A stretch of DNA of 64,000 bases from Phlebopus portentosus (Eukaryota > Basidiomycota > Agaricomycetes > Boletales > Boletinellaceae). The stretch covers positions 434,001 to 498,000 of the forward strand of contig JAYXKI010000003.1 in assembly GCA_037892935.1 (NCBI GenBank), in the 5' to 3' direction. How positions within the stretch are numbered: position 1 is the stretch's first letter; the number at the start of each line of letters is the position of its first letter. Below, piece by piece: positions 47,633 to 57,474 of the stretch. The notes beneath the pieces were generated by a model. It worked only from the letters and a program-made list of their open reading frames with translations, was not told the DNA's origin and searched no databases. Both the position numbers and the translations under genes were made by a program.

Positions 47633-48142
47633 AACGTCTGGTCAACGTTAACAGCCATGATCTATATTAAAAGTAAATTTTGCACGCAATCATTCGATCT
47701 TCTCTGGTCCATTCGTCTTCGTTCTCGCTTTCCCTATTTATTCGATCCCAGTGATCAATTCGAGCCTCCTTCGTCATCACAGCTTTCGTTGTTCGCTTTG
47801 TTCAGTTCTGTCCTTGCTCTGCAATTGCCTTGCTTCGTTATTGTACCTGTAGCTTTCCGGCATCATTAGTTCCTGAGACCTGCTCATGATACCCGCAAGT
47901 TTCTCGCATTTCGCACTGCCGCCATGCACATATGTTTATAGTTCATTTTATCCTTGTAGAGTTGGCAGGAATAGATGATCTTTCTTTGGGGTTGATTTCA
48001 ATCATATATATAATAGGCCAGTAGTATTCTGGTTGCTTAGTCATCGTTGAGAGATCGTCGAGTTGCCCTAACTTGGACTTGGCCTCTAACTACAGCACGA
48101 CCGCGACTGTTGACTTGAACAATCCAATCCAAGCCGTACACG
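47633..48142. other. Intergenic
   Basis: About 510 bases between two plus-strand genes, AT-rich, no recognisable feature. Confidence 0.5.
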
Positions 48143-48606
48143 ATGCCGCTTCCATGGGAGGCCACGATCCCCTTCGGTGAGCAGATATACAGGATAAGGA
48201 AGAATGCGATGAATAATGCTGTCTCATCCAGCTCTTTTGACCGTGATGTTCGGCGCAGCGGGCACGCTGTTCAACGTATCGCAGCGTGCGCAGAACCTTG
48301 GAAAGGTACGCAACCCTTATAAGCACTGCCATGCATTCCGTTTGGTGTATGTATGTTAAATGCTTATATTCCTCTCGGCTTTCAGCCACCGAGGTATCAT
48401 ATCGACGACTGGGATGAGATGATGATGGAGCGGGATAAGCGCTTGACGGGACATAGACGGGGGCAACGGGTACGTGCAACGACGAGCGCTTTCTTATCAT
48501 TTTCTTATTCGAATACTGGTTCTGACTTCTGGTTTGATAGACGGATCCCGTAGCCCCAGAAAGATTCTCGACGAACAGCGTTTGGTACACAGACAAGACG
48601 CAGTGA
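48143..48606 (+). CDS. NDUFA1: Complex I accessory subunit NDUFA1 (MWFE)
   Basis: Four small exons, 48143-48176, 48232-48305, 48386-48469 and 48541-48606, sum to 258 bases and 85 residues. 'MPLPWEATIPFALLTVMFGA' is the N-terminal membrane anchor, followed by 'AGTLFNVSQRAQNLGKPPRY', 'HIDDWDEMMMERDKRLTGHR' and the C-terminal 'NSVWYTDKTQ'; this is the fungal MWFE/NDUFA1 pattern, a single-pass subunit of the membrane arm of NADH:ubiquinone oxidoreductase, needed for assembly. No frame in the window longer than 60 codons shows it whole because its exons are so short. It is antisense to nothing real; the 182-codon minus frame over it is a shadow. Confidence 0.93.
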
Positions 48607-48795
48607 CACCATAACTCGTCATAGAATTTGGAATTCATTCATTCACTTGTCCTTGTCATATCACCAGCGTGATTCGGGGCAGTCACCCTGCATCTATCTG
48701 AGAGCCATTTCTAAGAGCGCATCTAAGAGCGCGACTTAGAGCGCGTTCCGCATAAGTTGCTATGCCCAGAATACAAGAGTTGCTCTTCGACACAG

Positions 48796-50565
48796 TCACG
48801 AGCTCGTCTCCTCCCGAATCCAATCCCAGATCTCTCCTGTCCGTAAGGGTCTATCACCGTCATCATCATTCCATTTCCATTCCTTCTCGCCATCCCAATC
48901 AATTTCCTCGAAACTCTTGATGAATCCGTATCGCATGTCGATCATCCTCTGGTTGATTCTTGAGAGTGTTTCAGAGTGCACGCCGGGGCAGTCGACTTTG
49001 CATGAGAGGATGACTCCGTGTTTTGATGTTATCTCCGCTTTCTGTGATGGTTTTTGAGTTTGGTTGTTTGCAAATGTTAGCGTCTTGTAATGATGTTTTA
49101 TGATGTGGTAGCCGAGGACTTACGGCTAAGCCAAAGTCGAATAATCTGGATACGCTGTATGTGAATTCGGGAGTTTGTCCGTATTGCCAGTCCCAACTCT
49201 GTCCTAAGGTTAGCGAGGGAATGCATGGCCCTCGACGCGAGAAGCGTACCTTCAGTTCTTCCATTCCTTTGCGTATTTCTGGAGCATTTAGTATATTCTC
49301 AGTTTCTTCAACATAATGTGGCTGTAGGGGAAAGGTCAGAGAAACGATCACTATGGCGTGGCTAGAAAAGCGAAACGAACCTCTTCTTCGACGCCATAAA
49401 CTTCCTGAAACGCTTGGATAGAGGCCTCAACGAACCCTTCATGCGTGATCGCAGGATTGAAACGCTGCAAATTCTGCACTGGTGAGCGCACAGAAGCTAC
49501 GCCTTTAGTAACCATTGTTTCCTGATGGGAGAACAGCAGCGTGAAAACCACGTCAGTCATATTCGTAATCGTCGACCCCACCAAGGGAAATATCAAAACA
49601 GCAACAACGTCAACAACATCAACAAGAAGACAGGATCATCGGTCGAAATAAGCGAAATCATGGAAATCGAAACCAATTGCAAAAAGGGATCATAGTGATG
49701 TTGTTCTCTAAAAGCTTAACTTACTTTCGTGGCGTGCAACAGGTCGCCCAGAGTATCGAGTTTCGTCGAGATGAGCATTGTACCATGGTGGTACGCTCGT
49801 TTACTTGCAATTTTGTACGCAGAGCCTGAAATGTATATAGTGAAGCACCGGCGCTCTCAGTCTCTTAGAGATGAAACGAAGTTGAAGATGTAGCTTATCT
49901 TAAATCCGTCGACACATATGTCGTTTCTATCATTCACATAGGCATTAGCGCCTAGGGAACGAACACCCTGCACGACCATCTTCGCTGTTTCGATCCGATT
50001 GAAGCTCGTACGTGGCAGGTGCAGCGAGTAATTCGTGTTCCCAATATCCTAACGGAACATTGTAGAACAGTATCATATAAATAATAGCGAGATCAGTATA
50101 GGAAAACCAACGAAGAGAATACAGTATTCGCGCGTACGTGGTAAACGGTTCCACCGCCACTTCGTCTTCGTAGGAATGGTACACGTCGCAAAGCCGCGAG
50201 TTGCAAATTCACCTCCTTCCATGGATTCTGGTTACGTCCTATGACGATGCACGGTACATCACGGTATAGCAGCAACAGAGGCTTGTCATGATTTTTGTTT
50301 CTGAATAGCCTGAAGTCGATTGTGAAATCGTTACATGTCCCGTTCTTCAGCCACGTCAAATCAAGGCGGTAACGGATACCCACCAGTCCTCGAGCGTGAG
50401 ATTGAAGTACGGGTTGTTCGAGTTGGAGACATATATTGAGTGCTCAGCAACGAGACCTTGGAGACCTTGGATGCTGGCCGAGCTTAGGCGTCGCAGATAA
50501 GAAGGGCAGCGCTGGTGTATGAGAGGATGGTGGTAGAGTCTGAAGTTCATTTGGATGGGACGCAT
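48796..50565 (-). CDS. AIM22: Mitochondrial lipoate-protein ligase / lipoyltransferase
   Basis: Eight exons: 50384-50565, 50138-50309, about 49870-50048, 49725-49825, 49381-49521, 49250-49321, 49124-49198 and 48796-49041. The N-terminus ('MRPIQMNFRLYHHP', then 'LSSASIQGL') looks like a mitochondrial presequence. Family motifs: 'NNPYFNLTLEDWLF', 'RDVPCIVIGRNQNPWKEVNL', 'FLRRRSGGGTVYHD', 'LPRTSFNRIETAKMVVQG', a Lys-containing 'VDGFKIS' followed after an intron by 'SAYKIASKRAYHHGTMLIST', and 'WDWQYGQTPEF'. The enzyme attaches lipoate to 2-oxoacid dehydrogenases and glycine cleavage H protein. The intron after the third exon, just past 'VDGFK', has no GT donor where homology needs it; a GC at about 49889 is the nearest. 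Otherwise intact. Confidence 0.9.
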
Positions 50566-50738
50566 GCCGCTTCCGCATTTCTTTCCAACTCGAACTTGGA
50601 TGGATCCAAACATATGCTCATACAACGAAGTAATCCAAGAACAAGTCTTCTTGTACTTATTCGAAAGCAAGACGAGACGAAGTGCAGACATAACTAGAAG
50701 CGTTGGCAAAATGCGATTTATTTCCGCATTGGCTAAAT

Positions 50739-51519
50739 CTATTTCTGAATAGGTTTAAATACCGGATTCTCTACTAAGTGTATAGGAGTTTTCCCCTTCG
50801 GTGTTCCAGGTATTTCTTTTGTTAAGCCCTGTATGTCATAAGTGAATGAGAAACAAAATACATAGATCAAGTTTCAGGGAGAGGGTAAAGAAACAGTCAG
50901 ACTGAAGGACATGAACGTAAAGCACAACCAATACGCACCAGCTTGTCAAACATGCATTTGTTAAGTGTCCGTTCAGGTTTCCGACAAGCATAGTACTCCT
51001 ATATCAGAGGTGTAGATGTGAATCCAGGTCAGATAGTGAAGGAAAGGATAGACTGGGCGCACCTGGTTGTTCTTCTCCAAGCATTCCCAATGAGCGTCCC
51101 ACTCTTTGAGGCAATTCTCCCGCATTTTTGTTATTCTAGAGTTCATATACGAGGACAAAGTAGAGCAGCGGAGGTCAGTTCCTGGATATAAAGGCAAATT
51201 GATGAGGCATCCTCACAGGTCAGTAGCACAGCGTGTTACACGTCGGCCTTCCTTCATACAATGCGCAGGATCTCTGTTCTCCGCCTTACAGAGCATGAAG
51301 TCCTCTAGTATCGCGCAATATTGTAAACAATCAGTTGTCTTAGTCGCCATGCTACTCACCGTTGTATTCCTTGCAATACGCCCCAATGAAGAACGCTGCA
51401 CTCTTCAACGGTGCACTGGTCGTCCCGAGCTCATTGACCTTGGGGACGTCCACAGGCATCGGAGTTGGGTCAGCATATGGCTTCGAGGACGCCGCCGCAT
51501 CTTGCATAGGGCTCGCCAT
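50739..51519 (-). CDS. NDUFA8: Complex I accessory subunit NDUFA8 (PGIV, twin CX9C)
   Basis: Five exons, 51360-51519, 51217-51304, 51063-51135, 50939-50998 and 50739-50828, give 471 bases and 156 residues. Start 'MASPMQDAAASSKPYADPTP'. Two CHCH units are visible: 'CKEYNEDFMLC' (CX9C) with 'CMKEGRRVTRC', and 'CLKEWDAHWEC' with 'CRKPERTLNKC', both CX9C. The end 'LGLTKEIPGTPKGKTPIH' is diagnostic of NDUFA8. The protein is imported to the intermembrane space by Mia40 and fixed by disulfides on the membrane arm of complex I. Intact; 162 bases separate its ATG from that of the next plus-strand gene. Confidence 0.95.
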
Positions 51520-51681
51520 CGTGCAGCCCTGCCCTAACAAGCGTCAAGACGATAGGTATGGATAACAGTTGAATGGCGCAATTAGGTAATCCAATGATGT
51601 TGAGAGGCTGGCTAGAATAGGCATTTCATTCCCATTTCATCGCGATCAAATCAGGACGCGGTCGCGACTCAAACGCGATCA

Positions 51682-52271
51682 ATGGCGTCGTCGCGCTTTG
51701 GCTCTATTCTTCAATCAGGAAAAGATGGTAGGTACATCGTATAATTTTACTGCTTGAAGACGCGCTCAAGACAAATGAATAGCCTCCGAAGGCCAGCTAC
51801 AAAGCATTTCCAATCCTCATTAGAACCCACAAACTTACAATAGTCCTCGACGCGCCGCCAGACAAGAAGACGGTCGCACAGCTCAAGGAGGACGTCCTTT
51901 CCGCACTGAAATCCAATGTCGTAAACCGTGAAGACGAGCCGGACCTACCAGAAGTCGGGAGTGTAGATGATTTTGAAATTTGCCGCGAATTGAAGACGAG
52001 GCAAGATAGAGTGTTAGTACCGACTGGCAAGTTTGAGGCTCTGGACGAGTCGGCGCAAGTCTCGAAGCAGGCCACACCCTACGAGTCTTTATTTCTCAGG
52101 TTTAAAGTGAAAGGTGAGATCATCTCGGCACTATTTGATTGATATATCTCTGAGCGATGGACTATAGGTGTACGACGAAAGCCCGAATACACGCTTCCTC
52201 CGATTAACGATGATGAAGAGCCTGAACCCGCACCTAGTCCTAGCAAAGGCAAACGGAAGGCCATCGACTGA
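51682..52271 (+). CDS. Unknown protein, possible ubiquitin-like fold
   Basis: Three exons, 51682-51731, 51797-52113 and 52168-52271, sum to 471 bases and 156 residues. After 'MASSRFGSILQSGKDG' comes 'FPILIRTHKLTIVLDAPPDK' and 'KTVAQLKEDVLSALKSN', with the beta-beta-alpha spacing of a ubiquitin-like domain, then 'DDFEICRELKTRQDRVLVPT' and 'YESLFLRFKVKGVRRKPEY', and a basic end 'SPSKGKRKAID' that could be a nuclear signal. I recall similar small proteins in basidiomycetes but no named family, so the fold is inference from pattern only. Divergently placed to NDUFA8 and tail to tail with NDUFAF3. Confidence 0.7.
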
Positions 52272-52522
52272 GCCACGCGAAGTCTTTCCTGCTCGCAGAC
52301 TGCGTCCACACTGCCGTAATCACAAAAGGCACATCATGTCATACATTTCCGCCTTTCATTCCTCGCAGCGTTTACTTGGAAGACCCTCTTCTGTGTCTTG
52401 TCCACGTCTACAAGGGTAATGATGATCGGCTTCATTTTTTCAGGAAGATATATTGCGGACCACCATATTGCAAGGACAAATAATTTAGGAAAAACGAACA
52501 GCGATGTGCATGATATAACGTG

Positions 52523-53170
52523 TCATGATTGCTTTTTCCATATTCTGGGCGTAGTTGGTAACAAGGCGGCAGCGACCCGCCGCCCTTCTTCTGATAATAG
52601 ATTATATGTTGTACATGCATTCCACTGGCAAAGAGCCCAGACGCGGTCAAAAAAGAAGTTAGACATGGCGTGAAGACATACTGTATCCATGACGTCGAGC
52701 TGGACTCCAACACTGTTCAAGTACATTCGTATTGAATGAGGCGGGTGAGACACGTTCTTCCCTGTCCCTAAGATCAAGATTTCTAGAAGATGGTTTAGCC
52801 ATCCTCTTACATAACCGTAGGGCTCGCAATACACACCTGGTTTAGGTACGACAGCCTCAAACACCTCAAACTGTTCCTTCGTCCACCCATCCCAGAGAGC
52901 AGTCGGCACGTTCCACAAAAACACATCTCCATCCAAGAAGATACATGCAGATGGTAGAATAAGTCCGTCTTCCAGCTCGATCCCTCCAGCGGTGATTTTG
53001 CGTACTTGGACAGGCGGTGCGGGACCGTCCCCAAGAATGTTGTGGAGTTTTGTTGGCTCACCGCTGGATAATCGTGATTGTGTTATGCTGAATGTCCGCA
53101 AGAGAAGCACAGAGCGACGCAATGGTAAAGATGAAGAACGAAGGATTTGTCGTGATGCGAGTCGGTACAT
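52523..53170 (-). CDS. NDUFAF3: Complex I assembly factor NDUFAF3 (DUF498)
   Basis: Three exons, 52837-53170, 52682-52782 and 52523-52624. ATG 53170 gives 'MYRLASRQILRSSSLPLRRS', an amphipathic mitochondrial presequence; the frame is open further upstream but the earlier Met belongs to leader sequence. The DUF498 domain follows: 'LHNILGDGPAPPVQVRKITA', 'ACIFLDGDVFLWNVPTALWD', 'FEVFEAVVPKPEILILGTGK', 'HSIRMYLNSVGVQLDVMDT' and 'NACTTYNLLSEEGRRVAAAL'. NDUFAF3 acts with NDUFAF4 in early assembly of the Q module of complex I. The residue before NAC, at a splice join, is Trp where I remember Arg in the family. Confidence 0.92.
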   Translation of the reverse strand: MYRLASRQILRSSSLPLRRSVLLLRTFSITQSRLSSGEPTKLHNILGDGPAPPVQVRKITAGGIELEDGLILPSACIFLDGDVFLWNVPTALWDGWTKEQFEVFEAVVPKPGVYCEPYGYVRGWLNHLLEILILGTGKNVSHPPHSIRMYLNSVGVQLDVMDTVCLHAMSNFFFDRVWALCQWNACTTYNLLSEEGRRVAAALLPTTPRIWKKQS

Positions 53171-53874
53171 AGTGCTCGTTGACGTTACCTGTAAGGTGCA
53201 TAAAGAGTGATCGACGTCATTGTCTACACCATTTTCAGGTTCCGACCAAACTCCGCAGCGCGTCACGACGCGTCTCCAGCGTTCTCCAGATGTGGACAAC
53301 AACACCATTCGAGCCAGGAAACTCAAAACAACCAACAGCAACCAACAGCAACCATTTACGCCTAAAGCAAGCATAACAATCGCTAACTGTGACCTCAAGT
53401 CACGTTTGGGTTAAATACGGGTACAGTACAGAAAGAAGCTCCTTTGAACGACCCAATCCACATGTCTTAACTGGAATGAACCGGTCATGATATAGAAAAC
53501 TTGACTGTGGTGCCCTTTGAAATCACCCTTCGAGATCAGCATTCCAAACGCGACTAGTAACAGTCTAGCAGTCACTAGAGCCGAACTACTGTTAACGCAA
53601 CCAAGGCAACGGTCACGGGCATCAATGGCAATATATGAGCGCCTGAGAAGCACACCATAAGTACGTAACCCTGTGGACTACTTAGCACCGCCAACCGGTA
53701 ATTACCACCGCCGATTTACTACCCCCGACCGTCACCTTAACACCGCCGACCAAACTCCCGATCTGACCCGATCAAAAGAAGTCAAGAAGTGATCAAAACT
53801 ACTAGAAGCCCGAGAAGTCTAGAACACAACTACTAAAGCCTAACACCTAAAGTCTAAAGGCTAATCCGATCCCA
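53171..53874. other. Promoter of NDUFAF3 and left border of the retroelement DNA
   Basis: About 700 bases. The left part upstream of 53170 must hold the NDUFAF3 promoter. From about 53660 the character changes: repeated CACCGCC/ACCGCCGACC words (53690-53750) and ACTAAAGCCTAACACCTAAAG-like words (53830-53860), resembling transposon DNA. The exact border is not clear. Confidence 0.35.
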
Positions 53875-54516
53875 ATGGAGACATCACTGGCATTCCAGCA
53901 CTGTCAGACTTGTGCCCAAGTGTACATGGTCCTTTATGAGATATACTTCACAGTATGTCATGCTACAAGTGAAACACGTGACTGCCAAATCGAAGTCCAA
54001 CATCACACGCAAGAAGCATTACATGCCAATCCACCAAATCCTATAATACCCAAGCGACACGAGGAACTCATTGTTACAACTTGAACCCCTCGAGCTGCAG
54101 ACCCGATAACTTGGAGGATACTAGGATGGTACAAGCCAGAGCTGCATAACTCATGTCCAGCCTCTACAGTACAAGCAAACCTTTATTTACCAAGGAATGC
54201 AAACCTGGACACCAAGCAATTACAACTGGTACTCCAAAGAAGGATATGGCAATACATTCGCGATGTTAGATTCCCAGGCAAAGCATGGCTAGTCACTCGA
54301 ACACAACTGCATCCCCCAGCTGAACTTATACAGTTCATGGTATGCATTGGACCATACTCCACACCAACCCGACATCTCAATACCGATGTGCAAGTTGTGC
54401 TTACACCCTTCGGACCACAAGACGAACAGCGAAGAGTCACATATCGAGCTGCCTACATTGCACCAAGAGCTACAATCCCACCTGGTGATGGAATTGATGT
54501 CATAGTGGAGCACTGA
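53875..54516 (+). pseudogene. Orphan ORF of retroelement character, broken by one UGA
   Basis: ATG 53875 starts 'METSLAFQHCQTCAQVYMVL'. The frame meets TGA at 54082-54084 and then continues without break to a stop at 54514-54516, 213 sense positions in all. Composition on both sides of the TGA is alike and protein-like ('YKPELHNSCPASTVQANLYL', 'DVRFPGKAWLVTRTQLHPPA', 'YSTPTRHLNTDVQVVLTPFG'). No domain recognised. Codon use (CGA, CAA, ACA) is like the retroelement to its right. It ends exactly where the LTR-like promoter region starts. It may be the last ORF of an earlier insertion or a captured gene; the TGA fits a CGA-to-TGA change. Confidence 0.5.
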
Positions 54517-55448
54517 CAGTGGAGCTTTCCATACTGGAGCAGCACCTCTATTGTCTCAGTCAGCAACCCCACAGAATTCTGTCATAGTGGAGATACATTG
54601 GAGCAAAGTGGCGCTCAGTGGGGCAGAATGACGAAGGAAGTGATGTAATGGTGGAGAGAAGTGGAGCAAGGTGGAGCATGGTGGAGTAAAGTGGAGAGAA
54701 GATGAGTAAGAAATAGGACGAAAAATGGATTATCTAGAAAGCATAAATAGCGTTAGAAGTAGGCCCTCTTTCCCCCATCTTTCGATCCTCTTAACACATA
54801 GTGACAAGTGTCTTAACACACTGGTGATAGTGTCCTGACACGACTCACTGTGTGCTTTGTACTACTACGCCTCTTGGAAATCCCAATCTGCTCTTACTCT
54901 ACCTTGTCTCTGAAAGCATCTCTTACCAGGACTGCAACTAGGAAGGATAGTAAGGGGACCGCGTGGTACAGCTAAACGTGGGTAGATAGATCACCTCTGC
55001 ACAACATATCGCTGCTTAGGCAAAAGGATCGAAACCGGTGTAACCCCGGACCTACACCTCTAACATTGGATCGAAAGATCACTCGCTAGTTTTAACACCA
55101 CCTCTCACGGGCAAGGTTCTTGGCTAGTGTTTTATCGAGGCGAGGACCGTCGACCTCAAGTCCCTATCGATGCTGCTAGTTTCGAGATTAGCAAACCTAT
55201 TCCCTAGGACAAGTGCACATCCTGGAGAACAAACCCGATTCACTCAAATCAAACATCTATTATCATAACCCCTTTACCGACGAAGTGTACCTAATAGCAA
55301 AGGCATCTGGTAGCCCTGCAGTTGGGAGCACACAAACAACAACAACCAAGGTAGCAACAGTACCAGCTACTATTGCTAAATTCGACGAGAAAGGAACGGC
55401 TTGGTCTACCGTACCTCATAACGATTTGCCTGAAGCTATAGGCGAGAA
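54498..55448 (+). repeat. LTR-like promoter and leader of the retroelement
   Basis: Begins around 54498-54590, where TGTCATAGTGGAG occurs twice (54498 and 54580), 82 bases apart. Five units of GTGGAG plus four bases run head to tail at 54651-54700 with an exact 10-base period, and three more GTGGAG lie upstream. A TATA-like CATAAATAG follows at 54742, then a pyrimidine-rich stretch as expected of an R region. No copy was found downstream in the window, so the LTR cannot be delimited by comparison; its right end and the primer binding site are unknown. A plus-strand frame from about 55213 to 55458 is open up to the start of the first ORF and could be translated leader or coding. Confidence 0.5.
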
Positions 55449-56450
55449 ATGTGGTTAATGAACCATCCAGAGAACTCAAGTGGAAGAAGTAACAACCAAA
55501 GGACGAGTAACCGAACGAGATCAGGATCACACCGAGATAGTGAACTGAATCATATCCAAGGAAGGATATCAAGATTGGAACTGGATAGAGACATTCTTTG
55601 GGGAACTGCCACCCGAACAGACAACGAATATCCACCCATAATACTATCTCTACGAGAGAGAATAGTACGACTCGAAGGACTACAGACTAGTCAAGCGAGA
55701 GCTCAAGCAAATAACAACCTGCCAAGTGGAGCATACGCAACTACAGTTGGACAGCGACTCGAAGCACTCGAGATTAACATCAATGGACTAGGAGCACAAG
55801 TAGCAACACTACATCGAAACGACGATTCACTAGATCGATCAGTTATACTCCTAAGCTAACAAGTTACCACGGAGATATCAGTAGTTCAAGACGAGATAGG
55901 ACGTTTATGCGATACACTTAACGCTCACGAGCAACGCATCCAAGTAGTTGAAACAGCAACTACAGAACTCACAAGGATCGCTCAATTGACACCAAACGTT
56001 GCAGAAGACATTAGCAACTTACGCGAAGCACTCCTGACGCTAGGACGTACAGTCGAATCAAGTCAACAAGCCTACCTGACATTGATTGCATCAGTGCAGA
56101 CAACAAAAAGTACTGCAAGGAACATACTCGAGCACGCAGAGTATCTCAGACAGGAAGCTCAACGAATTCGAGAGCTACATCATCGAACAGAGCATACTTC
56201 CAAAGGAACAGTATCATCTGACGAGGAGTTATCACGAGCACTAAACCCATACTTGTTGCAAGGGTTTAATAGTCAAAGCGCTACACTCCAAGTACCAACC
56301 AGTGGTTCAATAGCAACCCAAGCACCAGAACATCCAGCTACATATTCGCCACCAGCAGTGCCTATAATCACATACGATCATGTCGACCACCGACCAGAAA
56401 GTTCAGATCTTGGAGGCGCAACTACAAACTCTTCAGATACAACTCTCTAA
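55449..56450 (+). pseudogene. Coiled-coil ORF before gag, broken by UAA
   Basis: ATG 55449, frame interrupted by TAA at 55857-55859 and then open to 56450, 333 sense positions. The sequence is strongly heptad-like throughout ('LNHIQGRISRLELDRDILWG', 'QRLEALEININGLGAQVATL', 'EISVVQDEIGRLCDTLNAHE', 'ILEHAEYLRQEAQRIRELHH'). The coil pattern continues across the stop, so the TAA looks like a mutated codon (CAA to TAA). Its 3' end overlaps the start of gag by 71 bases in another frame. It could be an N-terminal extension of Gag or a separate protein. No named family is recognised. Confidence 0.55.
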
Positions 56451-57474
56451 ACACAGTATCAAACTGCCAAAGTACTATGGCAAGCGAAGTGAAGATATTG
56501 ATCTGTGGGTCAGCCGATGTATTTCGAAGTTGGCACAGCATGGAGTCAAGAGCGAGGACGAGATTGCAAAGAGTCTATTTGCAGCACTCGAAGGCGACAG
56601 TTACGATTGGTTTGCAGAGAAGCAGACCTTGACATCATTTGATGATAAAGGAAAGCTGAAACCAGTACCAGCAATTATCGACCCAAATGGAGGAGGAATG
56701 TTCACATCTTTGAAGCAAATGTTGGATTGGATGAGAGTCCGAGCAGGACACCCAATAGTTGGAGAACAAGAAGCGCTATTCCATCTTTTATGCATCCAGC
56801 AAAAAGGATCAAGCATCAGGGCATACAACGATGAATTTCGATGACTCAGAGCTAGAGCACCACCCTCAATTGATGCTACTATGCTCAAGTACATCTATGT
56901 CAAAGGACTAGATAATTGGGTCAAACGACGAGTCGAATCAGTACAACCCGATGCTTTCGAAAAGTACAAGCTGGAAGAATGGATGACATGGACAAGCAAC
57001 TTAGCAGATGTGGATGCAAGACAGAAGCTGATAGGAAGTCAGACATACACTCTGAGATTCAAGACAAATGGGCAATCATCATTCCGACCGCCAATACAAC
57101 AAGCAAAACGTGATCCAGACGCCATGGATGTAGATGCACTCCGAGGCTTGCCGAAGAAGGGAGCAAAATGCTACAACTGTGGAAAGATTGGACACTACTC
57201 GAAGAATTGCAAGGCACCAAGGAAGCAAAAGGGTTCTTCCTTAGGACAGCCGAAGAAGAGAACAAATGGTCAGAAATGAAAGCCGATGACAGCACGAGCT
57301 GTGAATTTCAAGGAAACATGTCCCGACCCTCATTGTCGAAGGCCAGTCCACTATGATCACATAGCATGGGCTAGAGGAGACGAATCAGCAGGATACACCT
57401 GCAAGCATGATGAAGAATACAGAAACAACTTCCGGAATTCCCTAGCAAGTAAAGAGCAACAGGGAAAAGACTAG
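56380..57474 (+). pseudogene. gag: gag (capsid / nucleocapsid), two internal UGA codons
   Basis: ATG 56380 starts 'MSTTDQKVQILEAQLQTLQI'. The retrotransposon Gag capsid region follows ('LPKYYGKRSEDIDLWVSRC', 'LFAALEGDSYDWFAEKQT'). TGA at 56842-56844 breaks it; the same frame continues through 'KGLDNWVKRRVESVQPDAFE' to the zinc knuckle 'CYNCGKIGHYSKNC' (CX2CX4HX4C), then TGA at 57277-57279, and further through a second Cys/His group ('CPDPHCRRPVHYDH') to a TAG at 57472-57474. The frame stays protein-like after both TGA, so I regard them as changed codons and the TAG as the natural end. Pol follows in the -1 frame. Confidence 0.8.
57462..57468 (+). other. Predicted -1 ribosomal frameshift heptamer at the gag-pol junction
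   Basis: GGGAAAA in the phase G GGA AAA relative to gag, two codons before the gag TAG. This is the X XXY YYZ form of -1 slippery sites, and pol lies in exactly the -1 frame, open from just before this point. A small stem CATCG/CGATG (57481-57485 with 57498-57502) lies 12 bases downstream. The site and frames are seen directly; use as a frameshift site is inferred. Confidence 0.65.

Noticed and set aside
48090..48638. 182-codon minus-strand frame
   Set aside because: Complement of the NDUFA1 exons, which are supported by family sequence.
12254..54490. A secondary-metabolite or mating-type cluster
   Set aside because: VelB and HMG boxes are suggestive, but no backbone enzyme, P450, transporter, homeodomain or pheromone gene is present.
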